A stretch of 64,000 bases of DNA from contig NZ_JADOES010000020.1 in the NCBI RefSeq assembly GCF_018739885.1, positions 1 through 64,000 on the forward strand, written 5' to 3'. Shown in pieces: positions 10,228 through 20,026 of this stretch (the first letter of the stretch is position 1; every line of letters begins with the position of its first letter). Made by a program: the position numbers and the translations under genes. This stretch comes from Leptothoe spongobia TAU-MAC 1115 (GTDB lineage Bacteria; Cyanobacteriota; Cyanobacteriia; Phormidesmidales; Phormidesmidaceae). The notes under the pieces were generated by a model. The model was not told the DNA's origin, did no database searches, and was given only the letters and a program-made list of their open reading frames with translations.

Positions 10228-10438
10228 CTAGCTACCTGGGGCCATCAGTTCCAGACGGATACCACCGGGGATATAAGCCATCAAATGTTGTGCAGGTCCA
10301 CCACTCGAAAGCTCAGGCGGGATATTCGGGCCTTTCAGCCACCTGCTTGAATTCCAGCACGTTCACGAAAAAATCGCGGGTGGCGTCGATGTTAGGCACA
10401 GTAAGGCCAATGTGGTGAGCGCCTTGGGTAATCGCCAT
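10228..10438 (-). pseudogene. VOC/glyoxalase family pseudogene with internal deletion
   Basis: Reading from ATG 10438, preceded by AAAGGA, gives MAITQGAHHIGLTVPNIDAT and then RDFFVNVLEFKQVAERPEYP before a TGA at 10313. This is a good VOC-superfamily N-terminus. In another frame the DNA immediately downstream reads SSGGPAQHLMAYIPGGIRLE, then LMAPGS and TAG at 10228, matching the end of the same kind of domain. The middle of the domain, roughly 60 or more codons, is missing, and the join shifts the frame. The reading is a VOC gene that suffered an internal deletion. It is oriented with the PNPOx-like gene and divergent from tetR. Confidence 0.72.
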
Positions 10439-10544
10439 GGAACAAATCCTTTAGAGAGAAAAAACTAAACTTGGGAAGAGATTGAAAGGGTGGACACCCT
10501 GGTGGGCACCAAGATATTTCAGTAGCAGTGACCGACATTGTACC

Positions 10545-10559
10545 AAACGATCGGTTTGC
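10545..10559. promoter_or_regulatory. Palindromic TetR-type operator candidate
   Basis: CAAAC-GATCG-GTTTG, a 15-bp dyad in the divergent interval between the VOC remnant (start 10438) and tetR (start 10622). It resembles the AAACCGATCGGTTT class of operators used by many TetR regulators, so autoregulation plus control of the divergent genes is plausible. Confidence 0.45.
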
Positions 10560-10621
10560 TGCGATGTAACTATATCGATGGCTTGGTAGAATGTCAACTA
10601 GTTAAACTCAAAAATGCTGAA

Positions 10622-11191
10622 ATGCCCAAAGAGGATTACGTTCCGACCTTATTTTCACTGTTTCGCCAGTACGGTTATGACGGAACCACACTCTCTAAAA
10701 TTTCAGCGGCTACCGGACTAGGCAAGGCCAGCCTTTACCATCACTTCCCTGGTGGTAAAGAGGACATGGTGGCATCGGTGCTGGATCATTCCGACTGCTG
10801 GTTGCAAGCAAACGTGTTGCACCTTCTGGCTGGTGAGGGCAGTCCCCAAGCGCGATTGCAGAAGATGTGTGAGCATATCCATGAGCTTTATGCAGGTGGT
10901 ACTCAGCCATGTTTGACGGCGATTTTGGCGATGGGCACAGGCCGTGATCTGTTTCACGATAAAGTTAAGGGCCTATTAGAATCCTGGATTGGAGCCATTG
11001 CCAATGTCTTGGTTGAGTCGGGTTTTGATAAAGATCTGGCAATAAAACGAGGCCAAGATGCACTGATTTCCATTCAGGGGGCACTGATAGTCGCTCAAAA
11101 TCTAGATAACGCTTCCCTCTTTCAGCGAACCATACAGCAGTTACCCCAGGTATTGTTGCACCCTGAGGAAGGGAGCGAACACAAGCAGTGA
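10622..11191 (+). CDS. TetR/AcrR family regulator (LmrA/YxaF-like)
   Basis: A 189-residue repressor. The N-terminal helix-turn-helix reads TLSKISAATGLGKASLYHHF followed by PGGKEDM, typical of the LmrA/YxaF subgroup; residues about 70-185 form the ligand domain. The frame is open further upstream only through a non-ATG codon and would run across the operator-like palindrome, so I place the start at ATG 10622. No strong ribosome binding site is visible. It is divergent from the VOC remnant and PNPOx-like gene, which are its likely targets. The inducer is unknown. Confidence 0.83.
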   Translation: MPKEDYVPTLFSLFRQYGYDGTTLSKISAATGLGKASLYHHFPGGKEDMVASVLDHSDCWLQANVLHLLAGEGSPQARLQKMCEHIHELYAGGTQPCLTAILAMGTGRDLFHDKVKGLLESWIGAIANVLVESGFDKDLAIKRGQDALISIQGALIVAQNLDNASLFQRTIQQLPQVLLHPEEGSEHKQ

Positions 11192-11285
11192 TTACAGCCC
11201 TAAAGTGTGGAATTGCTAGCCTTTTGGGGTCAAAGTGTCTCGGTAGCGGCTGACCATTCCATCAGCGTAAGCTAGCTTGAATGGT

Positions 11286-13676
11286 TTACACAATCACAAA
11301 ATCTACAGCGGCGGCATTGGTAATGCCGCTGAGTATGGCTAGGGTTTCATTGCCTAGTTGGATGGTGTTGTCGGTAAAGCTAAGGTCATTGGTGGTGATA
11401 CCGGAGAGGCCGATGCGGTCGATGCCGAGTTCAAAGTCGGTGATGGTGTCGGTGCCTGTTCCGGCGCTGAGAACAAAGGTGTCTATTTCAGCTAGGCTTG
11501 TGCTGCCATTACCTCCGGTGAGGGTGTCGTCCCCCAGGCCTCCGGTGAGGATGTCGTCCCCCAGGCCTCCCCAAATTCGGTCATTGCCTTCGTCGCCAAA
11601 GACTTCATCGTTGCCTGCTTTGCCACCGATGCGGTCGTTGCCAGCTCCGCCGAAGATGCGATCGCGCCCCCCTGCATCATCATTATTGTCATCGCCCCGG
11701 AGAATGTCATCACCATCACCCCCCAAAATCAGATCATCATCAGCACCACCATTGAGAGTATCGTTACCTGGTCCTCCATCAATCTCATCATTGCCCGCCT
11801 TACCAAAAATCTGGTCATTACCGGCCAGACTCTGGATCATGTCTTGACTGGCAGTACCCATCATTGTTTCATCCTGATCGGTGCCCACCAAAATCGGTGC
11901 AGGTAGTTCAGGTGGTTGACTATTGAGTAGAGCCTGTAGGGCAGCATCCGCTTGAATTAGACCAAATCCAGTCGCATCATCAAAGCCCACATCAAAGCCC
12001 AATGTATTGGGGTTATCTAGATCTAAGGCCGAGGTTTGAAGCGCCTGGTAGATGTCCGTGGGGGATGCTTCGGGGACTGCTTCTAACATCAGGGCAGCTA
12101 CAGCCGCAGCATTAGGTGCGGCAGCAGATGTACCAAAGAAGTTGGGAAAAGTATCGGCATCAGCGGCAATGTCTTGACCAAAGAAAGTGGTATTACCACC
12201 GTCGGGAGCAACAATTTCAGGCTTGAGGCGATTTTCCGGTTCAGCCAGGAGATTGCCTGCGGTATCAAATAGGATAGGCGTACCACCCACAGCAGAAAAG
12301 GCTTCTACAGTGGGTGTGGTATCACCAAAGGCAGGAGATTCTTCAAAGAAAGCGGCACCGACAGCTTGGGCACCTGCGGCGTTGGCATGGCCATAAATAG
12401 TACCGCTGTTGGTATCAAATTCGTCAATGGAGAGATCGCCAAAACCAACATATTTGAGTAAGCTTGGATCATCGCCACCAAATTTCCCCAGAACCAGGCT
12501 GTACTGGGTGTCAACACTACTCGTATTAGTGAAACTCAGAATCTCGATGGGATCACGATTGATGTTGTCATCAAAGCTGGCGGCAACAACTTGATTCGTT
12601 TCATCTAGCAAAAAGATATCCAGGTCACTGGTGGCTCCTTGAACACCGGATGCGGAAAAGTAGGGAGATGCCCACTGAAATGAAAGGTTGATTGCTGCTC
12701 CTGCACCCACCGTGATGGACTGAAAAATATCCACCCCTGCCCCTGGATCAAAGTCGTGGGCTTCTACCTGGAAATTGCCAAAGTCTAAGGAAATGCCACT
12801 GTTGCGAAAGGCACTTTCATAGGCCGTATCACCGTTATTCCCGGCGGCTGAGAAATAGGCCACACCTTCGGCCACCACCTGATCGACAGCCTGGGCAATA
12901 ATTCCATCTTGGAAAAACGGTTCAGCCAGGTAAATAACATCGTCAACAATAATGTCTGCGCCCGCTGCCGCTAGGTCGATAATGCCTTGGGCAAAATTGG
13001 CCTGGCCCAAAAATGCAGTCTGAAACGCCAGGTCCGCACCGGGAGCAATGTCAGCAATCAGCTGCAGCATGGCCCGACCTTCATCGGAACCGCCCCCTGG
13101 TAAATCCTGTAAAACATTGACCGTGGGGAGGTCGCCACTCAGTTGATCGGCCGTTGCCCCACCCCGGTTGTCAAAGCTGTCGGACAGAACACCAATGGTG
13201 ACTCCGGCACCTGTCACATTAAACTCTGTCTGAGCAACGTCGGCTCTCAGGGCAATGGTACCTTGGTTGCCAGTGCTGCCTTGTCTAATAATGGGTTGAT
13301 AGGTGGGCTGAATAAACTGCGTTGCTTCAGAGTCAGCCATGGCTGTCAGGGCATCGATGGGCAGATATCCTGATACCACTACACCATATTCTGCTGTAGC
13401 GACAAAGCCATGGTCTTCAAGTTCTGTCAGCAGTAGCTCCATATCGCTGGCCGCTGCTACATCCACCATGACCATACCATCATGGATTTGCATCAAGGAG
13501 TCATCGCTTGGAAACCTTTCCCCAGCAGTTTCACCAAATACCAGGCTGTATAAGGAATATTGAGCCGATAGCTCTACCAAGTCATTACCCATCGTTTTCG
13601 CATCTGTTCGCTTACTCACATTAGATGACGTTCGTTTGTCGAGTAAGGATGCCAACTGGGAAAAGCTGTAACTCAT
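11286..13676 (-). CDS. Secreted subtilase-like peptidase with RTX calcium-binding repeats
   Basis: 796 residues. The catalytic domain spans about 150-590, with an Asp region GVTIGVLSDSFDNRGG, the block GSDEGRAMLQLIADIAPGA and a serine block FFGTSAAAPNAAAVAALM. Where subtilisins have HGT the sequence has DEGRAM, so the general base may be Glu as in S53-like peptidases. Residues about 610-750 hold RTX nonapeptides (GNDQIFGKAGNDEIDGGPGN and similar) that bind calcium, followed by a C-terminal domain. There is no N-terminal signal peptide, consistent with type I secretion through a C-terminal signal. The ATG at 13676 gives MSYSFSQLASLLDKR. The gene is convergent with tetR. Extracellular proteolysis is likely; the target is unknown. 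Confidence 0.85.
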   Translation of the reverse strand: MSYSFSQLASLLDKRTSSNVSKRTDAKTMGNDLVELSAQYSLYSLVFGETAGERFPSDDSLMQIHDGMVMVDVAAASDMELLLTELEDHGFVATAEYGVVVSGYLPIDALTAMADSEATQFIQPTYQPIIRQGSTGNQGTIALRADVAQTEFNVTGAGVTIGVLSDSFDNRGGATADQLSGDLPTVNVLQDLPGGGSDEGRAMLQLIADIAPGADLAFQTAFLGQANFAQGIIDLAAAGADIIVDDVIYLAEPFFQDGIIAQAVDQVVAEGVAYFSAAGNNGDTAYESAFRNSGISLDFGNFQVEAHDFDPGAGVDIFQSITVGAGAAINLSFQWASPYFSASGVQGATSDLDIFLLDETNQVVAASFDDNINRDPIEILSFTNTSSVDTQYSLVLGKFGGDDPSLLKYVGFGDLSIDEFDTNSGTIYGHANAAGAQAVGAAFFEESPAFGDTTPTVEAFSAVGGTPILFDTAGNLLAEPENRLKPEIVAPDGGNTTFFGQDIAADADTFPNFFGTSAAAPNAAAVAALMLEAVPEASPTDIYQALQTSALDLDNPNTLGFDVGFDDATGFGLIQADAALQALLNSQPPELPAPILVGTDQDETMMGTASQDMIQSLAGNDQIFGKAGNDEIDGGPGNDTLNGGADDDLILGGDGDDILRGDDNNDDAGGRDRIFGGAGNDRIGGKAGNDEVFGDEGNDRIWGGLGDDILTGGLGDDTLTGGNGSTSLAEIDTFVLSAGTGTDTITDFELGIDRIGLSGITTNDLSFTDNTIQLGNETLAILSGITNAAAVDFVIV

Positions 13677-13866
13677 AGAAATATATCTGGACTGACGCCA
13701 TACCCTTTCATTAGGTCATATTTCCTGGCCTTTGTGCGATATTCAAGCCTACAGTAAGGGCTAGATTCGTGGACACAGACAGGTGATGGTGGAGATGCAG
13801 ATGATGACCATGGTGCCTTACCGTCGTTAATTGCATTGGCGCTGATGACGAATCTTTCCAAACCCT

Positions 13867-14862
13867 CTATATTGACTTCACCTGATTAATACAATCCTGT
13901 CCTGCTTCCACCTCGCTGATATTAGACAGGGTCGTTTTGGCAATGTTATGCAAGGCCTCCTTGGTGAAAAAGGCCTGATGAGCTGTGATTACCACATTGG
14001 GAAAAGACTGCAGTAGCTGAAAGGTATCGTCTTGAATCACCGTGTCAGACAGGTCCTCAAAAAATAGTCCCCCTTCTCGCTCATACACATCAATGCCAAA
14101 ATACCCCACTCGCCCCGATTTAATGGCCTCGATGACGGCGTTGGTGTCGATCAGCCCTCCTCGGCTGGTGTTAATCAGCATTGCTCCTGGTCTTAGATGC
14201 TGTAGCGACTCTTCGTTGATGAGATGATGTGTAGATGGCAATAATGGACAATGGAGAGAGATAATGTCAGAGCGGGTCAACAACATGGGCAGCTCTACAT
14301 ACTCGACGCCTATTTCCTGGCAGACTGGATTGGGGCGCACATCGTAGGCTAAGATTTTGCAGCCAAAACCATTCATAATTTGGGCAAAACACTGACCAAT
14401 CTTGCCAGTCCCTACCACACCCACGGTTTTGCCATGGAGGTCAAATCCTAGTAGACCGTCTAACGCGAAGTTATCGTCTCTGACGCGGTTGTAGGCGCGA
14501 TAAAGCTTGCGATTGAGAGTCATAATCAGTCCTACGGCATGTTCTGCCACTGCGTAGGGAGAGTAGGCGGGGACCCGGACTACGGTGATGCCCAAGTCTT
14601 GAGCTACATCCAGGTTGACATTGTTGAACCCGGCGCAGCGGAGGGCAATGAGTTGGGTGCCGGTGGCTGCGATCGCACGCAATGTCTCCTCACCCACCTC
14701 ATCATTGATAAACACACAGACCGCAGGAAACCCCGATGCCAGTGATGCCGTGTCTGGTGTTAAACGAGGTTCAAAAAAGGTAAGCTCGTGACCATAATCT
14801 GCATTGATCTCTACAAATGAACGTTGATCGTAGCGTTTGGTATTGAAGAAAGCTATTTTCAT
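13867..14862 (-). CDS. ldhA: D-lactate dehydrogenase (D-2-hydroxyacid dehydrogenase)
   Basis: A 331-residue NAD(P)H-dependent D-2-hydroxyacid dehydrogenase of the fermentative LdhA/Ddh group, interconverting pyruvate and D-lactate in the cytosol. Visible features are substrate-binding RCAGFNNVNLD, Rossmann VGVVGTGKIGQCFAQI, catalytic Arg in INTSRGGLID, Glu in DVYEREGG and His in ITAHQAFFTKEAL. Length and motifs match cyanobacterial Ddh. It is divergent from the phosphoketolase gene across 251 bp, which places pyruvate reduction beside acetyl-phosphate formation. Specificity for pyruvate over other 2-oxoacids is inferred. Confidence 0.9.
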   Translation of the reverse strand: MKIAFFNTKRYDQRSFVEINADYGHELTFFEPRLTPDTASLASGFPAVCVFINDEVGEETLRAIAATGTQLIALRCAGFNNVNLDVAQDLGITVVRVPAYSPYAVAEHAVGLIMTLNRKLYRAYNRVRDDNFALDGLLGFDLHGKTVGVVGTGKIGQCFAQIMNGFGCKILAYDVRPNPVCQEIGVEYVELPMLLTRSDIISLHCPLLPSTHHLINEESLQHLRPGAMLINTSRGGLIDTNAVIEAIKSGRVGYFGIDVYEREGGLFFEDLSDTVIQDDTFQLLQSFPNVVITAHQAFFTKEALHNIAKTTLSNISEVEAGQDCINQVKSI

Positions 14863-15113
14863 AGGGCAACGTTAGCTTAAAAGATCTTTTTTGTACGCCA
14901 ACGATAACAATAAATCAATGCAGCTCAATCAGCCCATTGAATCTCGCCATCGATGGACAATGTGATAGTTTTCTCACCTTCACTTTCTGTTTCAGACGTT
15001 AGCATATGGGTATGCTCGCGCTGATAACAGACAGCAATAGAACAGTTACAAACATCAAACACTCTCTGACTTCTGGACCTAGCTGATTTATTCTATCCAA
15101 GAGAAGGTTAATC
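14863..15113. promoter_or_regulatory. Divergent ldhA/xfp promoter region
   Basis: This 251-bp interval must hold both promoters. It contains a dyad AGCATA-TGGG-TATGCT at 15001-15016, about 100 bp upstream of the phosphoketolase start, a possible operator. The leader just before the phosphoketolase start carries AAGAGAAGG. I cannot place -35/-10 boxes confidently. Confidence 0.4.
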
Positions 15114-17537
15114 ATGGTGCAAGCCTCCATTCAACCAACTATTTCCCCCTCATCGATCCTGTCAGAAAATGAGCTACACCTGATAGATGCCTACTGGCGA
15201 GCGTGCAACTATCTGGCTGTCGGCATGATCTATTTGCGCGATAATCCCCTGCTCAAAGAACCCCTCAAAGCTGAGCATATAAAGTACCGTTTACTGGGGC
15301 ACTGGGGAGCTTCACCGGCCCTGAGCTTTAGCTATATCCACTGCAATCGTCTGATCAAAAAGTACGATCTAGACATGATTTTTGTAGCCGGTCCTGGCCA
15401 TGGTGCCCCCGGTGTTCTCGGTCCCGTTTACTTAGAGGGCACCTATACCGAAATCTATACTGATAAAAGCGAAGACGCTGAAGGCATGCAGCGATTTTTT
15501 AAGCAATTCTCTTTTCCTGGATTTATCGGTAGCCACGTTACCCCAGAAACACCGGGGTCAATCCATGAAGGCGGTGAACTGGGCTATAGCGTTTCCCATG
15601 CCTATGGGGCCGTGTTAGATAATCCAGACCTGATTGTCACCTGCGTTGTCGGTGATGGTGAGGCTGAAACAGGTCCCCTCGCTACGGCCTGGCATTCCAA
15701 CAAGTTTATCAACCCGGCCCGTGATGGTGCAGTGTTACCAATTTTGAACCTCAACGGCTACAAGATTGCCAATCCCACGATCCTGGCGCGGATCTCCCCA
15801 GAAGAGCTGGACTATCTGTTCCGAGGCTATGGTTACACCCCCTACTTTGTGGAAGGTCGTGATCCCGCAGAGATGCATCAGAAAATGGCTGCGGTCATGG
15901 AAGAGTGTGTCCTAAAAATCCAAGAGATTCAACAAGAAGCACGAATATCGGGCAAGATTGAGCGACCTCGCTGGCCCATGATTGTCCTGCGTACCCCCAA
16001 GGGTTGGACCGGACCGAGCGAGGTCGATGGCAAAAAGGTAGAAGACTTCTGGCGCTCTCACCAGGTGCCCATGGGGGGCATGCACGACAACTCCGAACAC
16101 TTGCGCAGACTAGAAGCATGGATGCGTAGCTACAGACCAGAAGAGGTATTTGATCAGACCGGTGCCCTAATCCCTGAACTCAAGGCTTTGGCCCCCACTG
16201 GAAATCGTCGTATGGGCTCTAATCCACACGCGAATGGTGGACTGCTACGTCAGGCCTTAAAGATGCCTGATTTTCGTGACTATGCCATCCAAATGGAACA
16301 GCATGGCACCGAAGAATTTGAAAACACTAAAGTGCTGGGCCTCTTAATGCGAGACATCATGCGGGATAACCCCAACAACTTTCGTTTAATGGGGCCGGAT
16401 GAAACTGCATCCAACCGACTACAGGACGTCTACCAGGTAACCAAAAAGGTATGGATGGCCGATATCTATCCAGAGGATGAGGATGGGACTGAACTATCCC
16501 GCGACGGTCGAGTGATGGAGATGCTCAGTGAGCATACCCTGCAGGGGTGGCTAGAAGCTTACCTGCTCACCGGTCGCCATGGTCTTTTCCACACCTACGA
16601 GGCCTTTGCCCATGTGGTGGACTCTATGTTTAATCAGCATGCCAAGTGGTTAGATATCTGTCGTAATCATGTGCCCTGGCGACGATCGGTCTCATCTTTA
16701 AATATTTTACTGTCATCCTTAGTGTGGCGACAGGACCACAATGGTTTTAGCCATCAAGATCCCGGTTATGTGGACCTGGTGACCAACAAGAGTCCTGATG
16801 TGGTGCGGGTTTACTTCCCTCCAGATGCCAACTGTTTGCTGTCGGTGGCAGACCACTGCTTTCGTAGCGTTGACTACATCAACGTCATTATCTCCGACAA
16901 GCAGAAGCACCTGCAGTATCTCCCCATGAAAGAGGCCATTGCCCACTGTACCAAGGGGATTGGCATTTGGGACTGGGCCAGCAATGACGACTGTGGCACC
17001 GAGCCCGATCAACCCGATGTGGTGATGGCTTGCTGCGGCGATATCCCGACCATGGAGTCCCTGGCGGCAACGGCCATCCTACGGGAAGAGTTTCCTGAGC
17101 TCAAGGTACGCTTTGTGAATGTGGTGGATCTGTTCAGGCTAGTGTCTGAAGGAGAGCATCCCCATGGTCTATCGGATTGGGATTTTAACTCCCTATTTAC
17201 ATCCGATAAGCCCGTTCTCTTTAATTTCCATGGCTATCCCTGGCTCATACACAAGCTGGTCTATCGTCGCGCTAACCAAGATCGCATCCATGTTCGGGGT
17301 TATAAGGAAGAGGGGAATATCAATACACCCCTAGAGCTAGCGATCAACAATCAGGTGGACCGTTTTAACCTGGTAATTGATGTGATTAATCGAGTGCCTA
17401 AGCTGGGGTCAGCGGCGGCCCATGTCAAAGAGCGGATGAAGAACAAAATTATTGATTGTCTGGCCTATGCCCATGAACATGGGAGAGACCAGGATGAAAT
17501 TGTTCATTGGCAGTGGCCCTATAGCACCGATTGCTAA
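15114..17537 (+). CDS. xfp: Phosphoketolase
   Basis: An 807-residue thiamine diphosphate enzyme that splits xylulose-5-phosphate, and possibly fructose-6-phosphate, with phosphate into acetyl-phosphate and an aldose phosphate. Diagnostic blocks are [29 protein letters not shown], the long [15 protein letters not shown] region followed by [11 protein letters not shown] (ThDP/Mg binding) and [14 protein letters not shown]. Length is that of complete phosphoketolases. The ATG at 15114 follows GAGAAGG. The acetate kinase ATG lies one base after the stop codon, so the pair converts phosphoketolase product to acetate plus ATP. Whether it accepts both substrates cannot be told. Confidence 0.95.
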   Translation: MVQASIQPTISPSSILSENELHLIDAYWRACNYLAVGMIYLRDNPLLKEPLKAEHIKYRLLGHWGASPALSFSYIHCNRLIKKYDLDMIFVAGPGHGAPGVLGPVYLEGTYTEIYTDKSEDAEGMQRFFKQFSFPGFIGSHVTPETPGSIHEGGELGYSVSHAYGAVLDNPDLIVTCVVGDGEAETGPLATAWHSNKFINPARDGAVLPILNLNGYKIANPTILARISPEELDYLFRGYGYTPYFVEGRDPAEMHQKMAAVMEECVLKIQEIQQEARISGKIERPRWPMIVLRTPKGWTGPSEVDGKKVEDFWRSHQVPMGGMHDNSEHLRRLEAWMRSYRPEEVFDQTGALIPELKALAPTGNRRMGSNPHANGGLLRQALKMPDFRDYAIQMEQHGTEEFENTKVLGLLMRDIMRDNPNNFRLMGPDETASNRLQDVYQVTKKVWMADIYPEDEDGTELSRDGRVMEMLSEHTLQGWLEAYLLTGRHGLFHTYEAFAHVVDSMFNQHAKWLDICRNHVPWRRSVSSLNILLSSLVWRQDHNGFSHQDPGYVDLVTNKSPDVVRVYFPPDANCLLSVADHCFRSVDYINVIISDKQKHLQYLPMKEAIAHCTKGIGIWDWASNDDCGTEPDQPDVVMACCGDIPTMESLAATAILREEFPELKVRFVNVVDLFRLVSEGEHPHGLSDWDFNSLFTSDKPVLFNFHGYPWLIHKLVYRRANQDRIHVRGYKEEGNINTPLELAINNQVDRFNLVIDVINRVPKLGSAAAHVKERMKNKIIDCLAYAHEHGRDQDEIVHWQWPYSTDC

Positions 17538-17538
17538 G

Positions 17539-18759
17539 ATGAAAATCCTGGTCCTCAATGCTGGTTCTAGTAGCCATAAACTGTGTTTATATGCGTTAGC
17601 AGATCCGCTGCCAGAAGTGGCCTTACCAGCGGCCCCTCAGCCTGTTTGGGAAGCCCAGATCGACTGGTATCCCCAACAGGCTGTTGTCGAGATCAACACC
17701 CAGGCAGGAGAGTCTTTAGCACAAAAACTAGACGTCACCTCTCGACGAGAAATTCTCTCCCAGGTACTCAGTACCCTATGGCAGGGGACCACCCAGGTGC
17801 TCAAACGTTTAGATGAGATTGACGGGGTTGGACATCGGGTGGTCCATGGTGGGCAAGCGTATCAAGCTAGCACTGTTGTCACCCCTGAGGTCAAGGCAGC
17901 AATTGCACGCTTAACACAGCTGGCTCCCAACCATAATCCTGTTAATCTTGAAGGGATTGAACTGTTGGAAGAACTGTTGGAGAATGTACCTCAAGTCGCC
18001 GTATTTGACACTGCTTTTCACAGTCAGATGCCTGATATCGCGGCGATTTATCCGGGTCCCTACGATTGGTTGGACCAGGGTATCCGTCGTTATGGATTTC
18101 ACGGTATCAGTCATCAGTACTGTAGCCAGCGAGCGGCGCAAATTTTAGGTCGCGATGATCTACGCCTGATCATTTGTCATCTCGGTAATGGGGGGTCTCT
18201 TTGTGCTGTGCACCATGGTCGCAGTATTGACACCACCATGGGATTTACCCCGCTGGATGGTTTGATGATGGGCACTCGTTCCGGCTCTGTTGATCCCGGT
18301 ATCTTGCTCTATCTGATGCGGCAGGGATACAGCGCTGACCAGTTGGATCAGCTACTCAATCGAGAATCAGGCCTGAAAGGCATTTCTGGTATCTCCCATG
18401 ACTTACGTCAGATCGAACAGGCTATCGTCGCTGGGGACTCACGGGCTAAATTAGCCCAAGACATCTACCTCCATCGCTTTAAGGCCTGTTTTGGAGCCAT
18501 GCTGATGAGCTTGGGGGGGGCGGATGGGGTTGTGTTTACAGCAGGTATTGGTGAACATGCCGCGTCGATTCGTGCTGCGGCCTGTGAGGCCATGGGCTTT
18601 TTAGGGCTAAAGCTAGATGCTAGTAAGAACGACCATAATCCTGTTGATCAAGATATTGCCACTGATGACTCTACGATGCGGGTGTTGGTGATTCATACTC
18701 AAGAAGACTGGGCCATTGCCCGAGACTGCTGGCACCATCTAAAGCTGTGTTCAAGTTAA
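17539..18759 (+). CDS. ackA: Acetate kinase
   Basis: A 406-residue ASKHA-fold kinase converting acetyl-phosphate and ADP to acetate and ATP. Motifs are MKILVLNAGSSSHKLCLYAL at the N-terminus, GVGHRVVHGG, YGFHGISHQYC, HLGNGGSLCAV, TMGFTPLDGLMMGTRSG and VFTAGIGEHA. The frame is open 29 codons further upstream inside xfp, but the conserved N-terminus and the one-base spacing after the xfp stop fix the start at 17539. The stop-start proximity implies translational coupling with phosphoketolase. It works in the phosphoketolase bypass and in acetate overflow. Confidence 0.95.
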   Translation: MKILVLNAGSSSHKLCLYALADPLPEVALPAAPQPVWEAQIDWYPQQAVVEINTQAGESLAQKLDVTSRREILSQVLSTLWQGTTQVLKRLDEIDGVGHRVVHGGQAYQASTVVTPEVKAAIARLTQLAPNHNPVNLEGIELLEELLENVPQVAVFDTAFHSQMPDIAAIYPGPYDWLDQGIRRYGFHGISHQYCSQRAAQILGRDDLRLIICHLGNGGSLCAVHHGRSIDTTMGFTPLDGLMMGTRSGSVDPGILLYLMRQGYSADQLDQLLNRESGLKGISGISHDLRQIEQAIVAGDSRAKLAQDIYLHRFKACFGAMLMSLGGADGVVFTAGIGEHAASIRAAACEAMGFLGLKLDASKNDHNPVDQDIATDDSTMRVLVIHTQEDWAIARDCWHHLKLCSS

Positions 18760-18847
18760 GTTTGGCTAATCAACCTTGAGATTACAAACAATTTAGTTTG
18801 GGGTCATTACAATGGCAAACGTGGTCAGCCGACGAAATGGAGCCCCC

Positions 18848-20026
18848 ATGACACAGACCCTGCTGGATCAATTGCGTGAAATGACCGTCGTCGTTGCCGA
18901 TACGGGTGACATCCAAGCGATTGAAAAATTTAAACCGCGTGACGCCACAACCAACCCATCCTTGATCACAGCGGCGGCGCAGATGCCTCAATACCAGGGC
19001 ATCGTGGATGAAACGTTGCAAACGGCTAAAGCGGATGCGGGTCCTGATGCCAGCACTCAAGCAATCGTTAATTTAGCCTTTAAGCGCCTGGCCGTTGCCT
19101 TTGGTCGTAAAATTCTGGAAATTATTCCTGGGCGTGTGTCCACCGAAGTGGATGCCCGATTGTCTTACGATACTGAAGGCACCTTGGCCACTGCCCGCGA
19201 TTTGATCGCCCAGTATGAAACGGCTGGTATTTCCCGCGAGAGAATTTTGATCAAGATTGCCTCTACCTGGGAGGGGATTAAAGCTGCCGAGATTCTAGAA
19301 AAAGAGGGTATTCACTGTAACCTGACGCTGCTGTTTGGTCTCCATCAGGCCATCGCCTGTGCTGAGGCAGGTATCACGCTGATCTCTCCTTTTGTGGGGC
19401 GGATTCTGGACTGGTATAAAAAAGATACGGGTAGAGAGTCTTATCCACCGGCAGAGGATCCGGGTGTCTTGTCGGTGACCGAAATCTTTAACTACTACAA
19501 AAAGTTTGGCTATACCACTGAAGTCATGGGGGCTAGCTTTCGTAACACGGATGAGCTTCAGGAGCTGGCAGGCTGCGATCTGCTGACTATTTCACCTAAG
19601 CTATTGTCTCAGTTGGATCAGGTGACCGCTGAGCTGCCCCGCAAGCTTTCTGCTGAAACGGCCCAGGGCCTAGACATTGAGAAAATTTCAGTCGACAAAG
19701 CCACCTTTGACAAAATGCATGCTGAAGACCGCATGGCATCTGAAAAACTAGCTGAAGGTATCCAGGGATTCACTAAAGCTTTGGAATCGTTAGAGTCGTT
19801 ATTGGCTGACCGTCTTTCTCAGCTAGATGGAAATGAGGTGGTGAGCCACGCGGCTGAGGATATCTTTCGTGCCTATGATCTTGACGGCGATGGATTTATC
19901 ACCCGTGAAGAGTGGATGGGGGCGGACGCTGTCTTTGATGCCCTCGACATTGATCACGATGGCAAAATCACCCCCGAGGAAATGGGGGCGGGCCTGGGGG
20001 CGGCGTTTAGATGGGCAAAGATTTAA
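18848..20026 (+). CDS. tal: Transaldolase fused to C-terminal EF-hands
   Basis: 392 residues. Residues 1 to about 325 are a class I transaldolase (start [20 protein letters not shown]; Schiff-base Lys in [17 protein letters not shown]), exchanging dihydroxyacetone units in the pentose phosphate network. Residues about 340-392 carry two EF-hand loops, [13 protein letters not shown] and [13 protein letters not shown]. This fusion is known in cyanobacteria (Synechocystis slr1793 has similar length). ATG 18848 is preceded by GGAG; an upstream ATG at 18812 is less well supported. The gene follows ackA and overlaps the convergent debranching enzyme gene by four bases. Calcium control of the enzyme is inferred, not shown. 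Confidence 0.93.
   Translation: MTQTLLDQLREMTVVVADTGDIQAIEKFKPRDATTNPSLITAAAQMPQYQGIVDETLQTAKADAGPDASTQAIVNLAFKRLAVAFGRKILEIIPGRVSTEVDARLSYDTEGTLATARDLIAQYETAGISRERILIKIASTWEGIKAAEILEKEGIHCNLTLLFGLHQAIACAEAGITLISPFVGRILDWYKKDTGRESYPPAEDPGVLSVTEIFNYYKKFGYTTEVMGASFRNTDELQELAGCDLLTISPKLLSQLDQVTAELPRKLSAETAQGLDIEKISVDKATFDKMHAEDRMASEKLAEGIQGFTKALESLESLLADRLSQLDGNEVVSHAAEDIFRAYDLDGDGFITREEWMGADAVFDALDIDHDGKITPEEMGAGLGAAFRWAKI

Noticed and set aside
13673..13861. 62-codon minus-strand frame upstream of the protease
   Set aside because: It overlaps the protease start, has no ribosome binding site or recognisable domain, and is more likely the promoter region.
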